From the NCBI GenBank assembly GCA_947494825.1, contig CANLWN010000002.1, forward strand, positions 372,001 to 436,000: a stretch of 64,000 nucleotides of DNA, given 5' to 3'. A program made the translations under genes and the position numbers. Under the pieces are notes generated by a model. It saw only the letters and a list, made by a program, of their open reading frames with translations. It had not been told where the DNA came from and ran no database searches. The stretch's first letter is position 1. Every line of letters starts with the position of its first letter. This stretch comes from an uncultured Flavobacteriaceae bacterium (lineage in GTDB: Bacteria; Bacteroidota; Bacteroidia; Flavobacteriales; Flavobacteriaceae). This document shows, piece after piece, positions 25,426-34,948 of this stretch.

Positions 25426-26322
25426 TTACTTTTTCCCTATTACGGGGAAGAGCTTTTTTATCTCCTCCTCGTTGGGCTGCTTTCCATACTCGCACACTTC
25501 AAAAAATTCTACATGTTTAACCTTGGAAATATCCGTATTGGGATACCATTTTTTTATGGCCTCTTTTTCGCTATCGGTCCATGTTTTTTCCCTTGCCCAT
25601 CGTTCTTTTAACCAGGCCAATCTCTCGGTCTTTCCCGAAGGTATTTGTGTCATATCTGCACCGCTGACCCAGGGCAACCACTCGAACATCTGTGAATCAT
25701 GTGCTGCCAAGGCCGCCACTTTCGTATCTATTACCTCATCGATGACCACTGCTATGTCCTTGGAAAAGGGGTAGGGTTTTTTAAAGTTATCCTTCATATA
25801 TAAAAAGACGGGGTTCTTTTTCAAGGGTGGGGTATCGGGAGTTACATTGGGTACAATTACCAGATAGGCGGCATCTTGCACCACGATTCCCGCATTTCTA
25901 TGGTCAGGGTGATAATCGTTGGGCCTAAGGCCCAAAACAATGTCGGCGTCCCATTCCCTTATTTTCCGGATTACCTGATGCCTCACGTTAAGGGTGGGTA
26001 TAAGTTCGGCATCGTGGTTATCCAGTACGTCGTATTGGATCCCAAGTATTTCCCCGGCTTTTTTTGCCTCGGCGCGTCTTCTTTTTGCCAAAACGCCTCC
26101 GCCCATACTCTGATGACCCGCATCGCCATTGGTAAGTGCCAAAAACTTCACGTTATGTCCCATTTTCGCAAAAAGCGCCGCGGTACCACCAAATTTGGAA
26201 TCGCAGTCGTCCGGGTGTGCCCCAATGGCAATAATGTTCAACTTTGCATCGTCGTTTTCCTGCCCGTGCACTTGGCCAAAGCCTGCATAAATAACACAAA
26301 TAATAACAATATATTTTTTCAT
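25426..26322 (-). CDS. PIG-L family deacetylase, secreted
   Basis: 298 residues with a signal peptide (MKKYIVIICVIYAGFGQVHG). The zinc/catalytic motif AHPDD is at 35-39, continuing CDSKFGGTAALFAK. The second His motif is NDYHPDHRNAG. The family removes N-acetyl groups from GlcNAc-containing molecules (LmbE, MshB, PIG-L). Export to the periplasm or cell surface means it acts on the imported or surface-bound glycan. It lies between SusD and the FHS permease on one strand, suggesting that the substrate carries N-acetylated sugar. Substrate identity is inference. Confidence 0.9.
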   Translation of the reverse strand: MKKYIVIICVIYAGFGQVHGQENDDAKLNIIAIGAHPDDCDSKFGGTAALFAKMGHNVKFLALTNGDAGHQSMGGGVLAKRRRAEAKKAGEILGIQYDVLDNHDAELIPTLNVRHQVIRKIREWDADIVLGLRPNDYHPDHRNAGIVVQDAAYLVIVPNVTPDTPPLKKNPVFLYMKDNFKKPYPFSKDIAVVIDEVIDTKVAALAAHDSQMFEWLPWVSGADMTQIPSGKTERLAWLKERWAREKTWTDSEKEAIKKWYPNTDISKVKHVEFFEVCEYGKQPNEEEIKKLFPVIGKK

Positions 26323-26444
26323 AATCTTTTATTTAAGGTGTGGTTACATTATTAAATCAATAGCTGCAAAAGCCTTTTCAAAAAAGGTAAGCAGGAAAAT
26401 TCATGATTCGGGCGCCGACCAAACTAACTCCATCAAGTTTACTA

Positions 26445-27839
26445 TTAATTACTGTTCTGTACAAAATTGGTATTGATATCCATTTCGCGCTGCGGTATAA
26501 AAAACAGATTTCTAATGGCACTGGCATCTATTTGCGGTTCTGCTTCCGTAAGCTTTTGAACAACGACCCCGAATCTTTTGATATCTGCCCAACGGTGGTT
26601 TTCAAAAGCAAGTTCTACCTGTCTTTCCTTAAGCAGTTTTTCTTCAAATGTTCCTGGGGTGGCGGCATCTATGTCCGGAAGTCCTGCACGCGTTCTTACC
26701 TGGTTTATCAAAGCATAACTCTCGGCCGTCTCGCCCAATGCCTCGGCCAACATAAGCAGTACATCTGCATAGCGAAAAACAACAAAATTAATATCGGAGT
26801 CGTTCTCTGTGGGTGGATCGCTCTCATATTTTCGTACGAAGTTTTGTATCACGGTCTCACTGTTCTCGTTGATCCAGGAAGTCCCCATAGATATTGTAAA
26901 CCTAAGGTCTCCCGCCTCATATGCATTCTCCATTGTAGCAGTGGGTCGGTTTCTTCCAAAACCCTGTCCGGTCTGTAATATAGCACTAGGGGAAAACTCG
27001 TTGGAAAAGGCACTCCCCTGACCTATTCCGCCACTTAGATACTGTACCTCAAAAATGGATTCCTGGTTATTCTCATTTGCTGTACCCCATAAATTGGCAT
27101 AGTCGCCCACAAGAGAGTACCCGTAGTTATCCACAATTCGTCTTAGTACGGTTTCAGCTGCAGCGCTTTGACCAACGGTCAACAATACTTTGGCCAATAG
27201 GGTGGCCGCCGCGCCTTTGGTAGCCCTTCCCAGATCAGCGGCCGAATAACTTATTGGTAAATTGGCCTCTGCCGTCTCTAGATCGGTGATGAGCTGTGCA
27301 TATATCGTACTAGCATCTACCTGCACCAATTCATCCCCGGGGACAAAAGGTGTCAATTGAAGGGGAATGTTTCCAAACGCCACGGCCAAATGATAGTACA
27401 TTAAGGATCTTAGAAAAAGGGCTTCACCGATAATCCTATTTTTTAGACCGGTCTCTATTTCCACCGGATCTATTCTGTCGAGAATTACATTGCAATTGGC
27501 AATTACCAAATAGGATCCCTCCCATGCAGCCCCTACCTGCTCATTTAGGGGATCTTCGGTAAAGGCGTTTATTTCTGAAAATTGTCTGGCAAGACCAGTG
27601 GCATCGGGGCCCTGATCTGTATTATCGCCGCGCATCTCGAACATTGTCCAATACGCCCGTCCATAAACTTTGTCAGATTGCAATCCGGCATAGCTGGCAT
27701 TTAAGGAAGCTACAAAATCACTTGTATCGTTAAAGAAATCTGCTTCATTTCTATTGGAAATAGGTGCCAATTCCGTAAACTCTTCGCTGCATCCCCAAAA
27801 AAGAACTATAACTAACAGTATAATTATTCTATTTTTCAT
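26445..27839 (-). CDS. SusD/RagB-like surface glycan-binding lipoprotein
   Basis: 464 residues with lipobox Cys17 (MKNRIIILLVIVLFWGC). The SusD N-terminal pattern follows: NEADFFNDTSDFVASLNASYAGL, then TPR-like helices (GEALFLRSLMYYHLAVAFGNIPL, AAATLLAKVLLTVGQ). The family C-terminal text is VVFRYADVLLMLAEALGE ... LLKERQVELAFENHRWADIKRFG. It caps the adjacent SusC transporter and binds the glycan at the outer surface. It begins 16 bases after the SusC stop. Ligand not predictable. Confidence 0.95.
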   Translation of the reverse strand: MKNRIIILLVIVLFWGCSEEFTELAPISNRNEADFFNDTSDFVASLNASYAGLQSDKVYGRAYWTMFEMRGDNTDQGPDATGLARQFSEINAFTEDPLNEQVGAAWEGSYLVIANCNVILDRIDPVEIETGLKNRIIGEALFLRSLMYYHLAVAFGNIPLQLTPFVPGDELVQVDASTIYAQLITDLETAEANLPISYSAADLGRATKGAAATLLAKVLLTVGQSAAAETVLRRIVDNYGYSLVGDYANLWGTANENNQESIFEVQYLSGGIGQGSAFSNEFSPSAILQTGQGFGRNRPTATMENAYEAGDLRFTISMGTSWINENSETVIQNFVRKYESDPPTENDSDINFVVFRYADVLLMLAEALGETAESYALINQVRTRAGLPDIDAATPGTFEEKLLKERQVELAFENHRWADIKRFGVVVQKLTEAEPQIDASAIRNLFFIPQREMDINTNFVQNSN

Positions 27840-27855
27840 CTTTTTAAGTTTTGTT

Positions 27856-30800
27856 TTAAAAGGTTAGATTAATACCCATCGTAAACGATTTGGTCAAAGG
27901 ATACGCCCCATAATCTTCACCTGGGGTAAGACTGTTTGTGGAAATATTGCTGACCTCCGGATTGTATCCCAGATAATCTGTAATGGTAAACAGATTGGTC
28001 CCGGTCATATAGACCCTTAACTTATCCACACTTGTACCGAACAACTTTTTTGTTGGAATGGAATATCCCAAAGTTACATTTCTCAGCCGGATGAATGACC
28101 CATCCTCTACTTGAAAGGAAGATGGCCTGTTATTGTTTCCATGGTTTCCGGTTTGTCTGTCTGCTCTCGGTATGCTTCCATTTCCAGGATTGGTGGGAGA
28201 GCGCCATCGATCATTGAAAACCGCATAGGAATTAAAATTGGCTTCCCCGTTCTTTAAATGTCTTGATGTTAAGTTTAGTACTTCATTGCCTTCTATACCC
28301 TGAATCAAGAAACTTAAATCGAGCCCCTTATAACTAAATCTATTGTTAATACCCCAGGTAAGATCGGGAAAATAACTTCCGGTAACTGTTCTATCGTCGG
28401 GTGTAATCTCACCATCTCCGTTGATGTCCTTGAATCTGAAATCTCCCGGTGAGGGATCGGGTGCCTGTGTATCGACAGGCGCACTGGCAATCTCTTCCGG
28501 AGTCTGATAGATACCATCCACAACGTAGCCATAATAGCTGCCTATGGGATCTCCTACGCGCGTAACGTGCCTAACACCGGCACTACCCGCAGAAAAGATA
28601 GGTTCGTTGTTCTCATTTAAGGAAAGTACCTCATTTGAGTTCGTGGATAGGTTAATATCGGTGTCCCATGAAAAATCACCAACAAAGTTGTTGGTACGCA
28701 GGGCTATTTCAAAACCTTTATTCTCTACTTCCCCTAGGTTCTGCAAGGTGGTAAGAAATCCCGAAACTGATGAGATACTAACATTTAACAGGAGGTCTGA
28801 GGTTTTTGTATTGTAATAATCCGCCAGTAAAAATACCCGGTTATTGAACAATCCCAATTCCAGACCAAAATTAGTTTGCTGGGACTTTTCCCAGGTTAGT
28901 TCGGGATTGGGAATAGTAGACTGTACCAAACCGTTTACTTCATTACCGGCAAGGTTGTAATTATTGGCAGACAACAGTCCTATTGCGCCATAATTTGGAA
29001 TTTCGAAGTTTCCGGTCTGTCCCCAGCTAAAGCGCAATTTTAGCTCCGAAATGACATCCGATGAGGCTAAGAAATCCTCTTCGTTAACACGCCATCCCGC
29101 TGAGAAGGAAGGGAAATACCCTGTTTGATTGTTACTGCCGAAACGTGACGACCTATCCGAACGGATCGTACCGGTAAACAAATACTTATCCTTATAGCTG
29201 TAATTGGTCCGGAACAGTGCGGAGGCCAAGGTCCATTGTTCCCTAACGGAATTTCCGGCAAACACCTGCCCTCCACTTATTGTGGTGACCAGGTCATCCA
29301 GAAAATTATCTGCCAATACTTCCTTTATGGTAATATTGTCCCTTTGGGCGGTATACCCTATTAGCGCATTGACAAAGTGATCTCCGAACTCCTTTTCCCA
29401 GTTGAGTGTATTCTCCCATAGCCAGTTGGTCTCGGTAGATGAGGTGGCCTGTGCATAGGATTCTCCCTCGGTAGCATTCCTGAAAAGCAAGGAATTGCCC
29501 CTAAAAAAATCTTGTTCAAATATATTGATATACGTACTTCCGAAAGTCTTGAAGGTAAGTTCGGGCAGTATCTCATAGGAAAGACCCAGCGCCGCTCTTG
29601 TTTGAAATTGAAAGATTTTATCGTCTACCGCTTCAATAATCGCCAAGGGATTACTTGCTGTAGTGGTACCTCCACCTAGAAAAGATTGGTTATTTGTTTG
29701 ATTTATGGTACCGTCCGCATTAAAGGGTTGTACCGTTGGAGAATGCACAATGGCCGAATACACCACCCCTGGGGGCCTTGCAAAATACGGCGCAGAAGCC
29801 GGTAATCTCTGATTCTCCGTAACGGTGGGGGCTATCCTAACATCAAGGTTCAACCTATCGGTCAGTTGCGAATTAAGGTTCAACAACAGATTGTATCTGT
29901 CAAACTGTGATTTTTCCAATATACCTTCCTGGGTGAAATACCCTGCAGACGCATAAAAACTCGTTTTATTCTGAATTGGGGAGGCATAGGAGAAATTGTA
30001 ACTCTGTGTAACCCCTGTCTGGAATATTTGATCTTGCCAATCGGTATCCGTACCGTCCCAATTGATAAAGGATTCTGGCATTTCAAAATTGGTATCGCCC
30101 CTATCTCCCGGGCCTATGGGATCATCTATTGATGCTCCGGGCACTGAGGAAAGATAGTTGTTGTTTCTTGCGTCCCTAGTAAAATCTATCAATTCCGAAG
30201 CATTCATTAAATCAAGTTTGTTGGCAACGGTTTGTAGGCTAACAAAGGAATTAAAGGAAAAAACGCCCTTATCGGAGGCAGCGCCCTTCTTTGTTGTAAT
30301 GAGCAGCACTCCGTTACCTCCCCGTGATCCATAAATAGCGGCTGCGGAAGCATCCTTTAACACTTCAATGGAAGCAATATCATTGGGGTTTAAAGTCGCC
30401 AGTGGATTGACCGGTGGTGGCTGAAAAGCCGACCTTCTCCTTGCCACTCCGCCCAAGGCCCCGGAAGAGGTAAGGTTTCTGGAGATCGGTATGCCGTCTA
30501 TAACGAACAAAGGATCGTTTCCCGCAGAAATGGAACCCGAACCACGCACCCTAATGCTGGGGCTAGAACCCGGTTCACCCGATATTTCCTGAACCTGGAC
30601 CCCCGCTACCTGACCTATCAGGGCACTTTCAGCCGTTAAAACCGGTATTTGTACAATCTTCTCCGGGGACACGGAAGCGACCGAACCTGTTATCCTTTTC
30701 TTAGAAAGTGTACCGTAACCTACCACAACCACTTCGTCCAAAGAAGCCGCGTCCGAGGCCATGGTTATGGTAATGGTACTTTGGCCGGAAACATCCACTT

Positions 30801-31386
30801 CTTGCGTCCTAAACCCAATATAACTAATTACCAAAATGGTTGAACCCGAGGGCAGGGTCAAGCTAAAGTTTCCATCAACATCCGAAATTACCCCTATGGC
30901 TGTTCCCTTTACCAAAACACTTGCACCGGCCAGTGGGAGGCCACCGTCGTCCAATACCGAACCCGAAATGGAAGCCTGTTCCACCGTTTTGGGGGTTGTC
31001 TTTGTGTTTTTGATCTTTTTGGGGGGAGCTGCATTGAAACTTTTCTTGCGAATCACTATCTGCTTGGAAATAATGTTAAACTGCATTTCCGAACTTTTAA
31101 ACAGATCCGTCAACACCTTTTCAAGGCACTCTCCATCGGCTTTCAGTGTAATTTTTTTATCGAGGTCTATCTCCGAAATTTCATAAAAAAATTTGTACCC
31201 CGTTACTTCCGTAATTTCTTCAAAGACTTGTCTAAGTTGAACGTCTTCCAGCTTTAGGGATAGTAGATCATTGGTCCCACAAGGGGCAACATTGGCATTG
31301 GCATTGGCAAAAACCAAAAGAAGCAATATGCTCAAGCCTGCTCTTAGGTTTGTCCAGCCTTTTTGTAGTGTTGATTTTTTTTTCAT
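27856..31386 (-). CDS. SusC/RagA-like TonB-dependent transporter with STN signalling domain
   Basis: 1176 residues. Order: signal peptide, STN domain (about 40-115, LSLKLEDVQLRQVFEEI ... ISKQIVIRKKS), carboxypeptidase-regulatory-like domain (about 137-210, SISGSVLDDGGLPLAGASV), SusC linker and TonB region LDEVVVVGYGTLSKK (about 216), plug, then a 22-strand barrel ending TKSFTMGINLTF. It imports an oligosaccharide across the outer membrane with TonB energy. The STN domain together with the FecR and ECF sigma genes just upstream marks a trans-envelope signalling receptor that senses its own substrate. Confidence 0.96.
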   Translation of the reverse strand: MKKKSTLQKGWTNLRAGLSILLLLVFANANANVAPCGTNDLLSLKLEDVQLRQVFEEITEVTGYKFFYEISEIDLDKKITLKADGECLEKVLTDLFKSSEMQFNIISKQIVIRKKSFNAAPPKKIKNTKTTPKTVEQASISGSVLDDGGLPLAGASVLVKGTAIGVISDVDGNFSLTLPSGSTILVISYIGFRTQEVDVSGQSTITITMASDAASLDEVVVVGYGTLSKKRITGSVASVSPEKIVQIPVLTAESALIGQVAGVQVQEISGEPGSSPSIRVRGSGSISAGNDPLFVIDGIPISRNLTSSGALGGVARRRSAFQPPPVNPLATLNPNDIASIEVLKDASAAAIYGSRGGNGVLLITTKKGAASDKGVFSFNSFVSLQTVANKLDLMNASELIDFTRDARNNNYLSSVPGASIDDPIGPGDRGDTNFEMPESFINWDGTDTDWQDQIFQTGVTQSYNFSYASPIQNKTSFYASAGYFTQEGILEKSQFDRYNLLLNLNSQLTDRLNLDVRIAPTVTENQRLPASAPYFARPPGVVYSAIVHSPTVQPFNADGTINQTNNQSFLGGGTTTASNPLAIIEAVDDKIFQFQTRAALGLSYEILPELTFKTFGSTYINIFEQDFFRGNSLLFRNATEGESYAQATSSTETNWLWENTLNWEKEFGDHFVNALIGYTAQRDNITIKEVLADNFLDDLVTTISGGQVFAGNSVREQWTLASALFRTNYSYKDKYLFTGTIRSDRSSRFGSNNQTGYFPSFSAGWRVNEEDFLASSDVISELKLRFSWGQTGNFEIPNYGAIGLLSANNYNLAGNEVNGLVQSTIPNPELTWEKSQQTNFGLELGLFNNRVFLLADYYNTKTSDLLLNVSISSVSGFLTTLQNLGEVENKGFEIALRTNNFVGDFSWDTDINLSTNSNEVLSLNENNEPIFSAGSAGVRHVTRVGDPIGSYYGYVVDGIYQTPEEIASAPVDTQAPDPSPGDFRFKDINGDGEITPDDRTVTGSYFPDLTWGINNRFSYKGLDLSFLIQGIEGNEVLNLTSRHLKNGEANFNSYAVFNDRWRSPTNPGNGSIPRADRQTGNHGNNNRPSSFQVEDGSFIRLRNVTLGYSIPTKKLFGTSVDKLRVYMTGTNLFTITDYLGYNPEVSNISTNSLTPGEDYGAYPLTKSFTMGINLTF

Positions 31387-31453
31387 TGAGTGTTTAATTA
31401 GTCGTTGTTAATCCGTTCGTTAAGGTCTCTTTAAACTTCTTCATAGACATGTA

Positions 31454-32608
31454 CTAATCGATTGTGTTTATAATAATGGTCTTATCACTTTTGGTATATA
31501 CAAAAGGTGTATGGGCCTGAATCACTCCTAGGATTTCCTCTGCACTTTCAATATCAAAAGTGCCGGTGAACAAGCGAGTATCCAGGGCAGGACAATTATT
31601 AACGATTGTAAGGTTAAAATGGCGTTCCAGTTTTTTGATGATACTTACCATATCATCGCTCTCAAAACGTAAAATTCCTTTCCTCCAAAGGGTATATGCA
31701 GTGGCGTCCACATTGGAAACCGTAATACCCCCCTGCTTTTTATAACCCATGGTCGCTTTTTGATTGGGCGTCAATCTTGTTAAGTTCCCGTTGCACCCCT
31801 TATCGCTGGGATGGCTCCTTACACCAACCTCCCCTTCCACCAAAACCACTTCGGCAATCTCATCATCGGTATAGGCAGATATGTTGAATTCCGTTCCAAA
31901 AACCTGGGTTTGAAGTCCTTGGGTGTTTACAATGAAGGGGCTGTGCTTATTTTCGGATACGTCAAAAAAAGCCTCTCCCTCAAGATAGACTTCACGATTA
32001 CCATTGGGTTCAAAATTTGCCGGATATCCTAAAACGGAGCCTGAGTTAAGGTGAACAATGGTTCCATCGGTAAGGGTTACCTGGAACTTTTTACCATAAG
32101 GAACTTTGAGGGTATGCCTTAAGGGTGTTTTGTTGTTCGCAATTTTATCCGAATATATAAAACTACCTGGTTGTAAGCTTCCCAGTTCCTTTCCGGCAAC
32201 TCGTATCACGGAACTACTTCCTTCCAATAAAATTGATCTGACATTTTTGGAATGAATTTCCAAGGTTACCGCATTGGGGTCGATCTGGAGGGCGGCATCC
32301 TTGTTGTTAAAAACCATCAGACCTGTCATAAGTAAAATCCCTACGAACACGGCGGTATATTTTAAGAGACGTGATATTTTTGCCGTTCTCTTCCCCTTTC
32401 TTATCTGAAAAAGGAAGTCCTTAAACGCTTTGTCCTCGTCAAATCTTTTGGATTGGGACTTGATCAGGGATTCCGTTTTGACATATCTTTTAAAAAATTC
32501 CCGGTTCTCCCCAGATTGCAGCCATTTTAAGAGCATTGCTTCTTCCTCTGCCGTGGTATCGGAATCCATATATTTTACAATGATCTTTTTGATATTGGAT
32601 CGCATCAT
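31454..32608 (-). CDS. FecR-type anti-sigma factor
   Basis: 384 residues: cytoplasmic N-terminal helical part binding the sigma factor (DTTAEEEAMLLKWLQSG), one membrane segment at about 83-102 (LLKYTAVFVGILLMTGLMVF), and a periplasmic FecR domain with VTLTDGTIVHLNSGSVLGYP, REVYLEGEAFFDV and FIVNTQGLQTQVFGTEFNI. A C-terminal DUF4974 domain (RFESDDMVSIIKKLERHFN) meets the STN domain of SusC. It relays substrate binding at the outer membrane to the ECF sigma factor encoded 113 bases upstream. Start at 32608; a second Met follows directly. Confidence 0.94.
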   Translation of the reverse strand: MMRSNIKKIIVKYMDSDTTAEEEAMLLKWLQSGENREFFKRYVKTESLIKSQSKRFDEDKAFKDFLFQIRKGKRTAKISRLLKYTAVFVGILLMTGLMVFNNKDAALQIDPNAVTLEIHSKNVRSILLEGSSSVIRVAGKELGSLQPGSFIYSDKIANNKTPLRHTLKVPYGKKFQVTLTDGTIVHLNSGSVLGYPANFEPNGNREVYLEGEAFFDVSENKHSPFIVNTQGLQTQVFGTEFNISAYTDDEIAEVVLVEGEVGVRSHPSDKGCNGNLTRLTPNQKATMGYKKQGGITVSNVDATAYTLWRKGILRFESDDMVSIIKKLERHFNLTIVNNCPALDTRLFTGTFDIESAEEILGVIQAHTPFVYTKSDKTIIINTID

Positions 32609-32721
32609 TTTAGAATAATAACCGTTTTCTTTACAGAGAGACGTACAATTTTGGGAATACCCCCACTATATTCCCCATATTTTAACAGAAAAGCCCTCCA
32701 ATCCTCAAAGAATCGAAGTTT

Positions 32722-33327
32722 TTACTCCTTGAACACCCCTCTATGTATGGCCAAAAAGAGTATTGCAGGTGAGGGGTCGGTAGTGGTATCAAAGCGGTCG
32801 CGTAATCTCTTAAGTGCTTTTGCCATATGCCTTTCAACGGTTTTAATGGAAATATCCAGTTGTTCCGCTATCTCTTTATATTTTAATCCGTCCTTTTTAC
32901 TTAGCAGGAACACATTTCTACATTGTAAGGGCAACTTGTTGATCTCTGTTTCCAAAATACCTAGTTTTTCATTCAGACCATCCGGATTGCTTTCCAACAG
33001 TTCAATGATCGCTTCATATTTTAATTCTTCCAAAAGTTGGTGTTCCTTTTTTTTCTTCCTGACTACGTCAATATATTGGTGATACGCTACCTTGAAAATG
33101 TATTTTTTTAAGCTTCCATGGATAAAAAGTCTGTCCCGCTTGCGCCACAATTTTATAAAAGTCTGCTGGGCAATTTCTTCGGCCTGAACATCATTGCCGC
33201 CTATAGCGAACATATAACTGCATAATTCCGCGTAATACGTCCTGTATAAAAATTCATACGCGTTCTCATCCCCCTGTTTCATCTGGGTCTTTAGAATTTC
33301 TTCATCTTGGTATCGGTCGTATTTCAT
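32722..33327 (-). CDS. ECF RNA polymerase sigma factor (Bacteroidetes FecI-like)
   Basis: 201 residues with sigma region 2 (DENAYEFLYRTYYAELCSYMFAIGG, AEEIAQQTFIKLWRKRDRL) and region 4 (LPLQCRNVFLLSKKDGLKYKEIAEQLDISIKTVERHMAKALKRL), the latter containing the helix-turn-helix. No region 1 or 3, as in ECF factors. Paired with FecR downstream, it should direct transcription of the SusCD genes when the receptor is occupied. It ends 113 bases before FecR. Confidence 0.95.
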   Translation of the reverse strand: MKYDRYQDEEILKTQMKQGDENAYEFLYRTYYAELCSYMFAIGGNDVQAEEIAQQTFIKLWRKRDRLFIHGSLKKYIFKVAYHQYIDVVRKKKKEHQLLEELKYEAIIELLESNPDGLNEKLGILETEINKLPLQCRNVFLLSKKDGLKYKEIAEQLDISIKTVERHMAKALKRLRDRFDTTTDPSPAILFLAIHRGVFKE

Positions 33328-33374
33328 ATCGTTCTTCTTAACATGAACCTTATTTTGGACTGGGTTGTCCTACT

Positions 33375-33743
33375 TTAAAACATCAACTCCTCTAGGTTGT
33401 TCAAGATCCTTCTTACAAAGGAAGCGCGCTTTACCAAATTGTCCTCCAACTCAAAAATGGAGGTCGCCAAAATGGTCTGACCGCCATCAAAACCTTCAAT
33501 AAATTGGGCATCTACCACCACATTATCATTAATGATCCTATTTAAGGTGGTGACATAGATATTTGGGTTTTCGGAAAATCGTTTTGTATAGATCTTCCGT
33601 GCCTCTTCAATATTGGAGCATAGCACTTGCTTCGTATCATAAAGATAGGCCGTAAATTTTGGATGCATGTAAGAAACGTATTCCTCCGCATCCCTTCTGT
33701 TATAGGCCTCCATAAATTGCTGGATTATTTTACCTGCTTGCAT
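33375..33743 (-). CDS. NTF2-like (SnoaL/DUF4440) protein
   Basis: 122 residues with the NTF2-like start IIQQFMEAYNRRDAEEYVSYMHPKFTAYLY and alternating beta strands after it (VVVDAQFIEGFDGGQTIL). No signal peptide is present. Members serve as small enzymes, ligand binders or accessory domains, so function cannot be assigned. It lies 5 bases after the sarcosine-oxidase-like gene and 47 before the ECF sigma gene on the same strand, which ties the amino-acid enzymes to the SusCD unit. Confidence 0.7.
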   Translation of the reverse strand: MQAGKIIQQFMEAYNRRDAEEYVSYMHPKFTAYLYDTKQVLCSNIEEARKIYTKRFSENPNIYVTTLNRIINDNVVVDAQFIEGFDGGQTILATSIFELEDNLVKRASFVRRILNNLEELMF

Positions 33744-33748
33744 AACTG

Positions 33749-34948
33749 TTATAATTTTCTGTTAACTACATACCTTGCTTCTTCTACCTGGTCGGTCGTG
33801 CCAGTAAGATGTCTCCATCGGTGTCTTTTTGAGAATTGATGTGATCTTCCTTCTATTACATCAGCTGCCATTGGCCCAAGTAACGGTCCCATTTTAAGGC
33901 CGTGGCCGCTTCCTCCCGTACTGATCGATAGCCCCTTTATTTCGGGGTGATTGTCTATCCAAAAGTGTCCATCCAAGGTATCGATATAAAGACATCTCCT
34001 GGTATATACCAAGGGTGCATCAATCAACTCGGGAAAGGTCATTTTTACAAACGAGCGCATATCGGCAACTTCCACATCTGTAATTTGCCTGTCATCATCA
34101 TCTGGGTGAATGCCCTTTCCATTGGAATGTTTGGCAATTTTAACGATACCCTGTTTGTGCAAAAATGGAAAACCATACCAGCCCGAATTGGAAATATCAG
34201 CGGTGAATACCGAAAATTTAGGAGGTACAAAGTTGGTGATGTCCTTGGGTCTAAGCCAAAAAACCGGATGTCCGGTAGTTCTCATATACGGCTGCAGTTC
34301 AGGTAGGAGCAAGGGCGTATGCACCCCCGCCGCAAGCAGTGCATGACCACATTGAAAGGTTTCACCTTCTTTGGTCTTTACCCCTTGAAGCACACCCTTG
34401 GTCACCACTAAACTTTCCGCAGTTTGACCTTCATGTATGGCAACACCCAAGGTCCGAGCATACTCTGCCAGTTTTTGTACCGCCAAACCAGACTCCACAT
34501 AACCTGCTTTGGCATTAAAACTAGCATCGATATATTCTGCTGTATTCACTGCCGGAAAGCGCCTTTTTATGCCGTCGGCATCCAAGCGATCTGGAGCGTA
34601 TCCCGCTTCCAATAGGTTTTTGTAACTATGTTTTTCGAAAGTATGCCTATCACTTTCAATTTTGTCCTTGCACAACATTAAAAAACCTACCTCATGATAG
34701 AGCTTTTCCCTAAAGAGGTCATTCCATTCCAACCATTTCCCAATGGCAAGTTCAACCATCTGAAAATATTCCCTGTCCGATCCGTATTCCATACGGACAG
34801 CCTTAGTTACGTCCGTGGAGGCTGCCAAATGGTGCGGAATGGTATCCGGATTGATCAAGCCAACGGAATACCTTCTTTGCGCCAGCTCAACCGCTGCCGT
34901 AATGCCATATATTCCACCGCCAACAACTAAAACATCATACTTTTTCAT
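33749..34948 (-). CDS. Monomeric sarcosine oxidase-family FAD enzyme (N-methyl/amino acid oxidase)
   Basis: 399 residues with the FAD Rossmann motif VVGGGIYGITAAVELA (GxGxxG at 10-15) and the late STGGSGHGLKMGPLLG motif. Cys319 in RRCLY occupies the place where monomeric sarcosine oxidase carries Cys315, the covalent FAD attachment site. The following DGHFWIDNHPEIKGL also matches that family. It should oxidise a secondary or N-methylated amino acid with H2O2 production. It overlaps the M20 gene by 14 bases. The true substrate (sarcosine, pipecolate, N-methyltryptophan or another) is unknown. Confidence 0.86.
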   Translation of the reverse strand: MKKYDVLVVGGGIYGITAAVELAQRRYSVGLINPDTIPHHLAASTDVTKAVRMEYGSDREYFQMVELAIGKWLEWNDLFREKLYHEVGFLMLCKDKIESDRHTFEKHSYKNLLEAGYAPDRLDADGIKRRFPAVNTAEYIDASFNAKAGYVESGLAVQKLAEYARTLGVAIHEGQTAESLVVTKGVLQGVKTKEGETFQCGHALLAAGVHTPLLLPELQPYMRTTGHPVFWLRPKDITNFVPPKFSVFTADISNSGWYGFPFLHKQGIVKIAKHSNGKGIHPDDDDRQITDVEVADMRSFVKMTFPELIDAPLVYTRRCLYIDTLDGHFWIDNHPEIKGLSISTGGSGHGLKMGPLLGPMAADVIEGRSHQFSKRHRWRHLTGTTDQVEEARYVVNRKL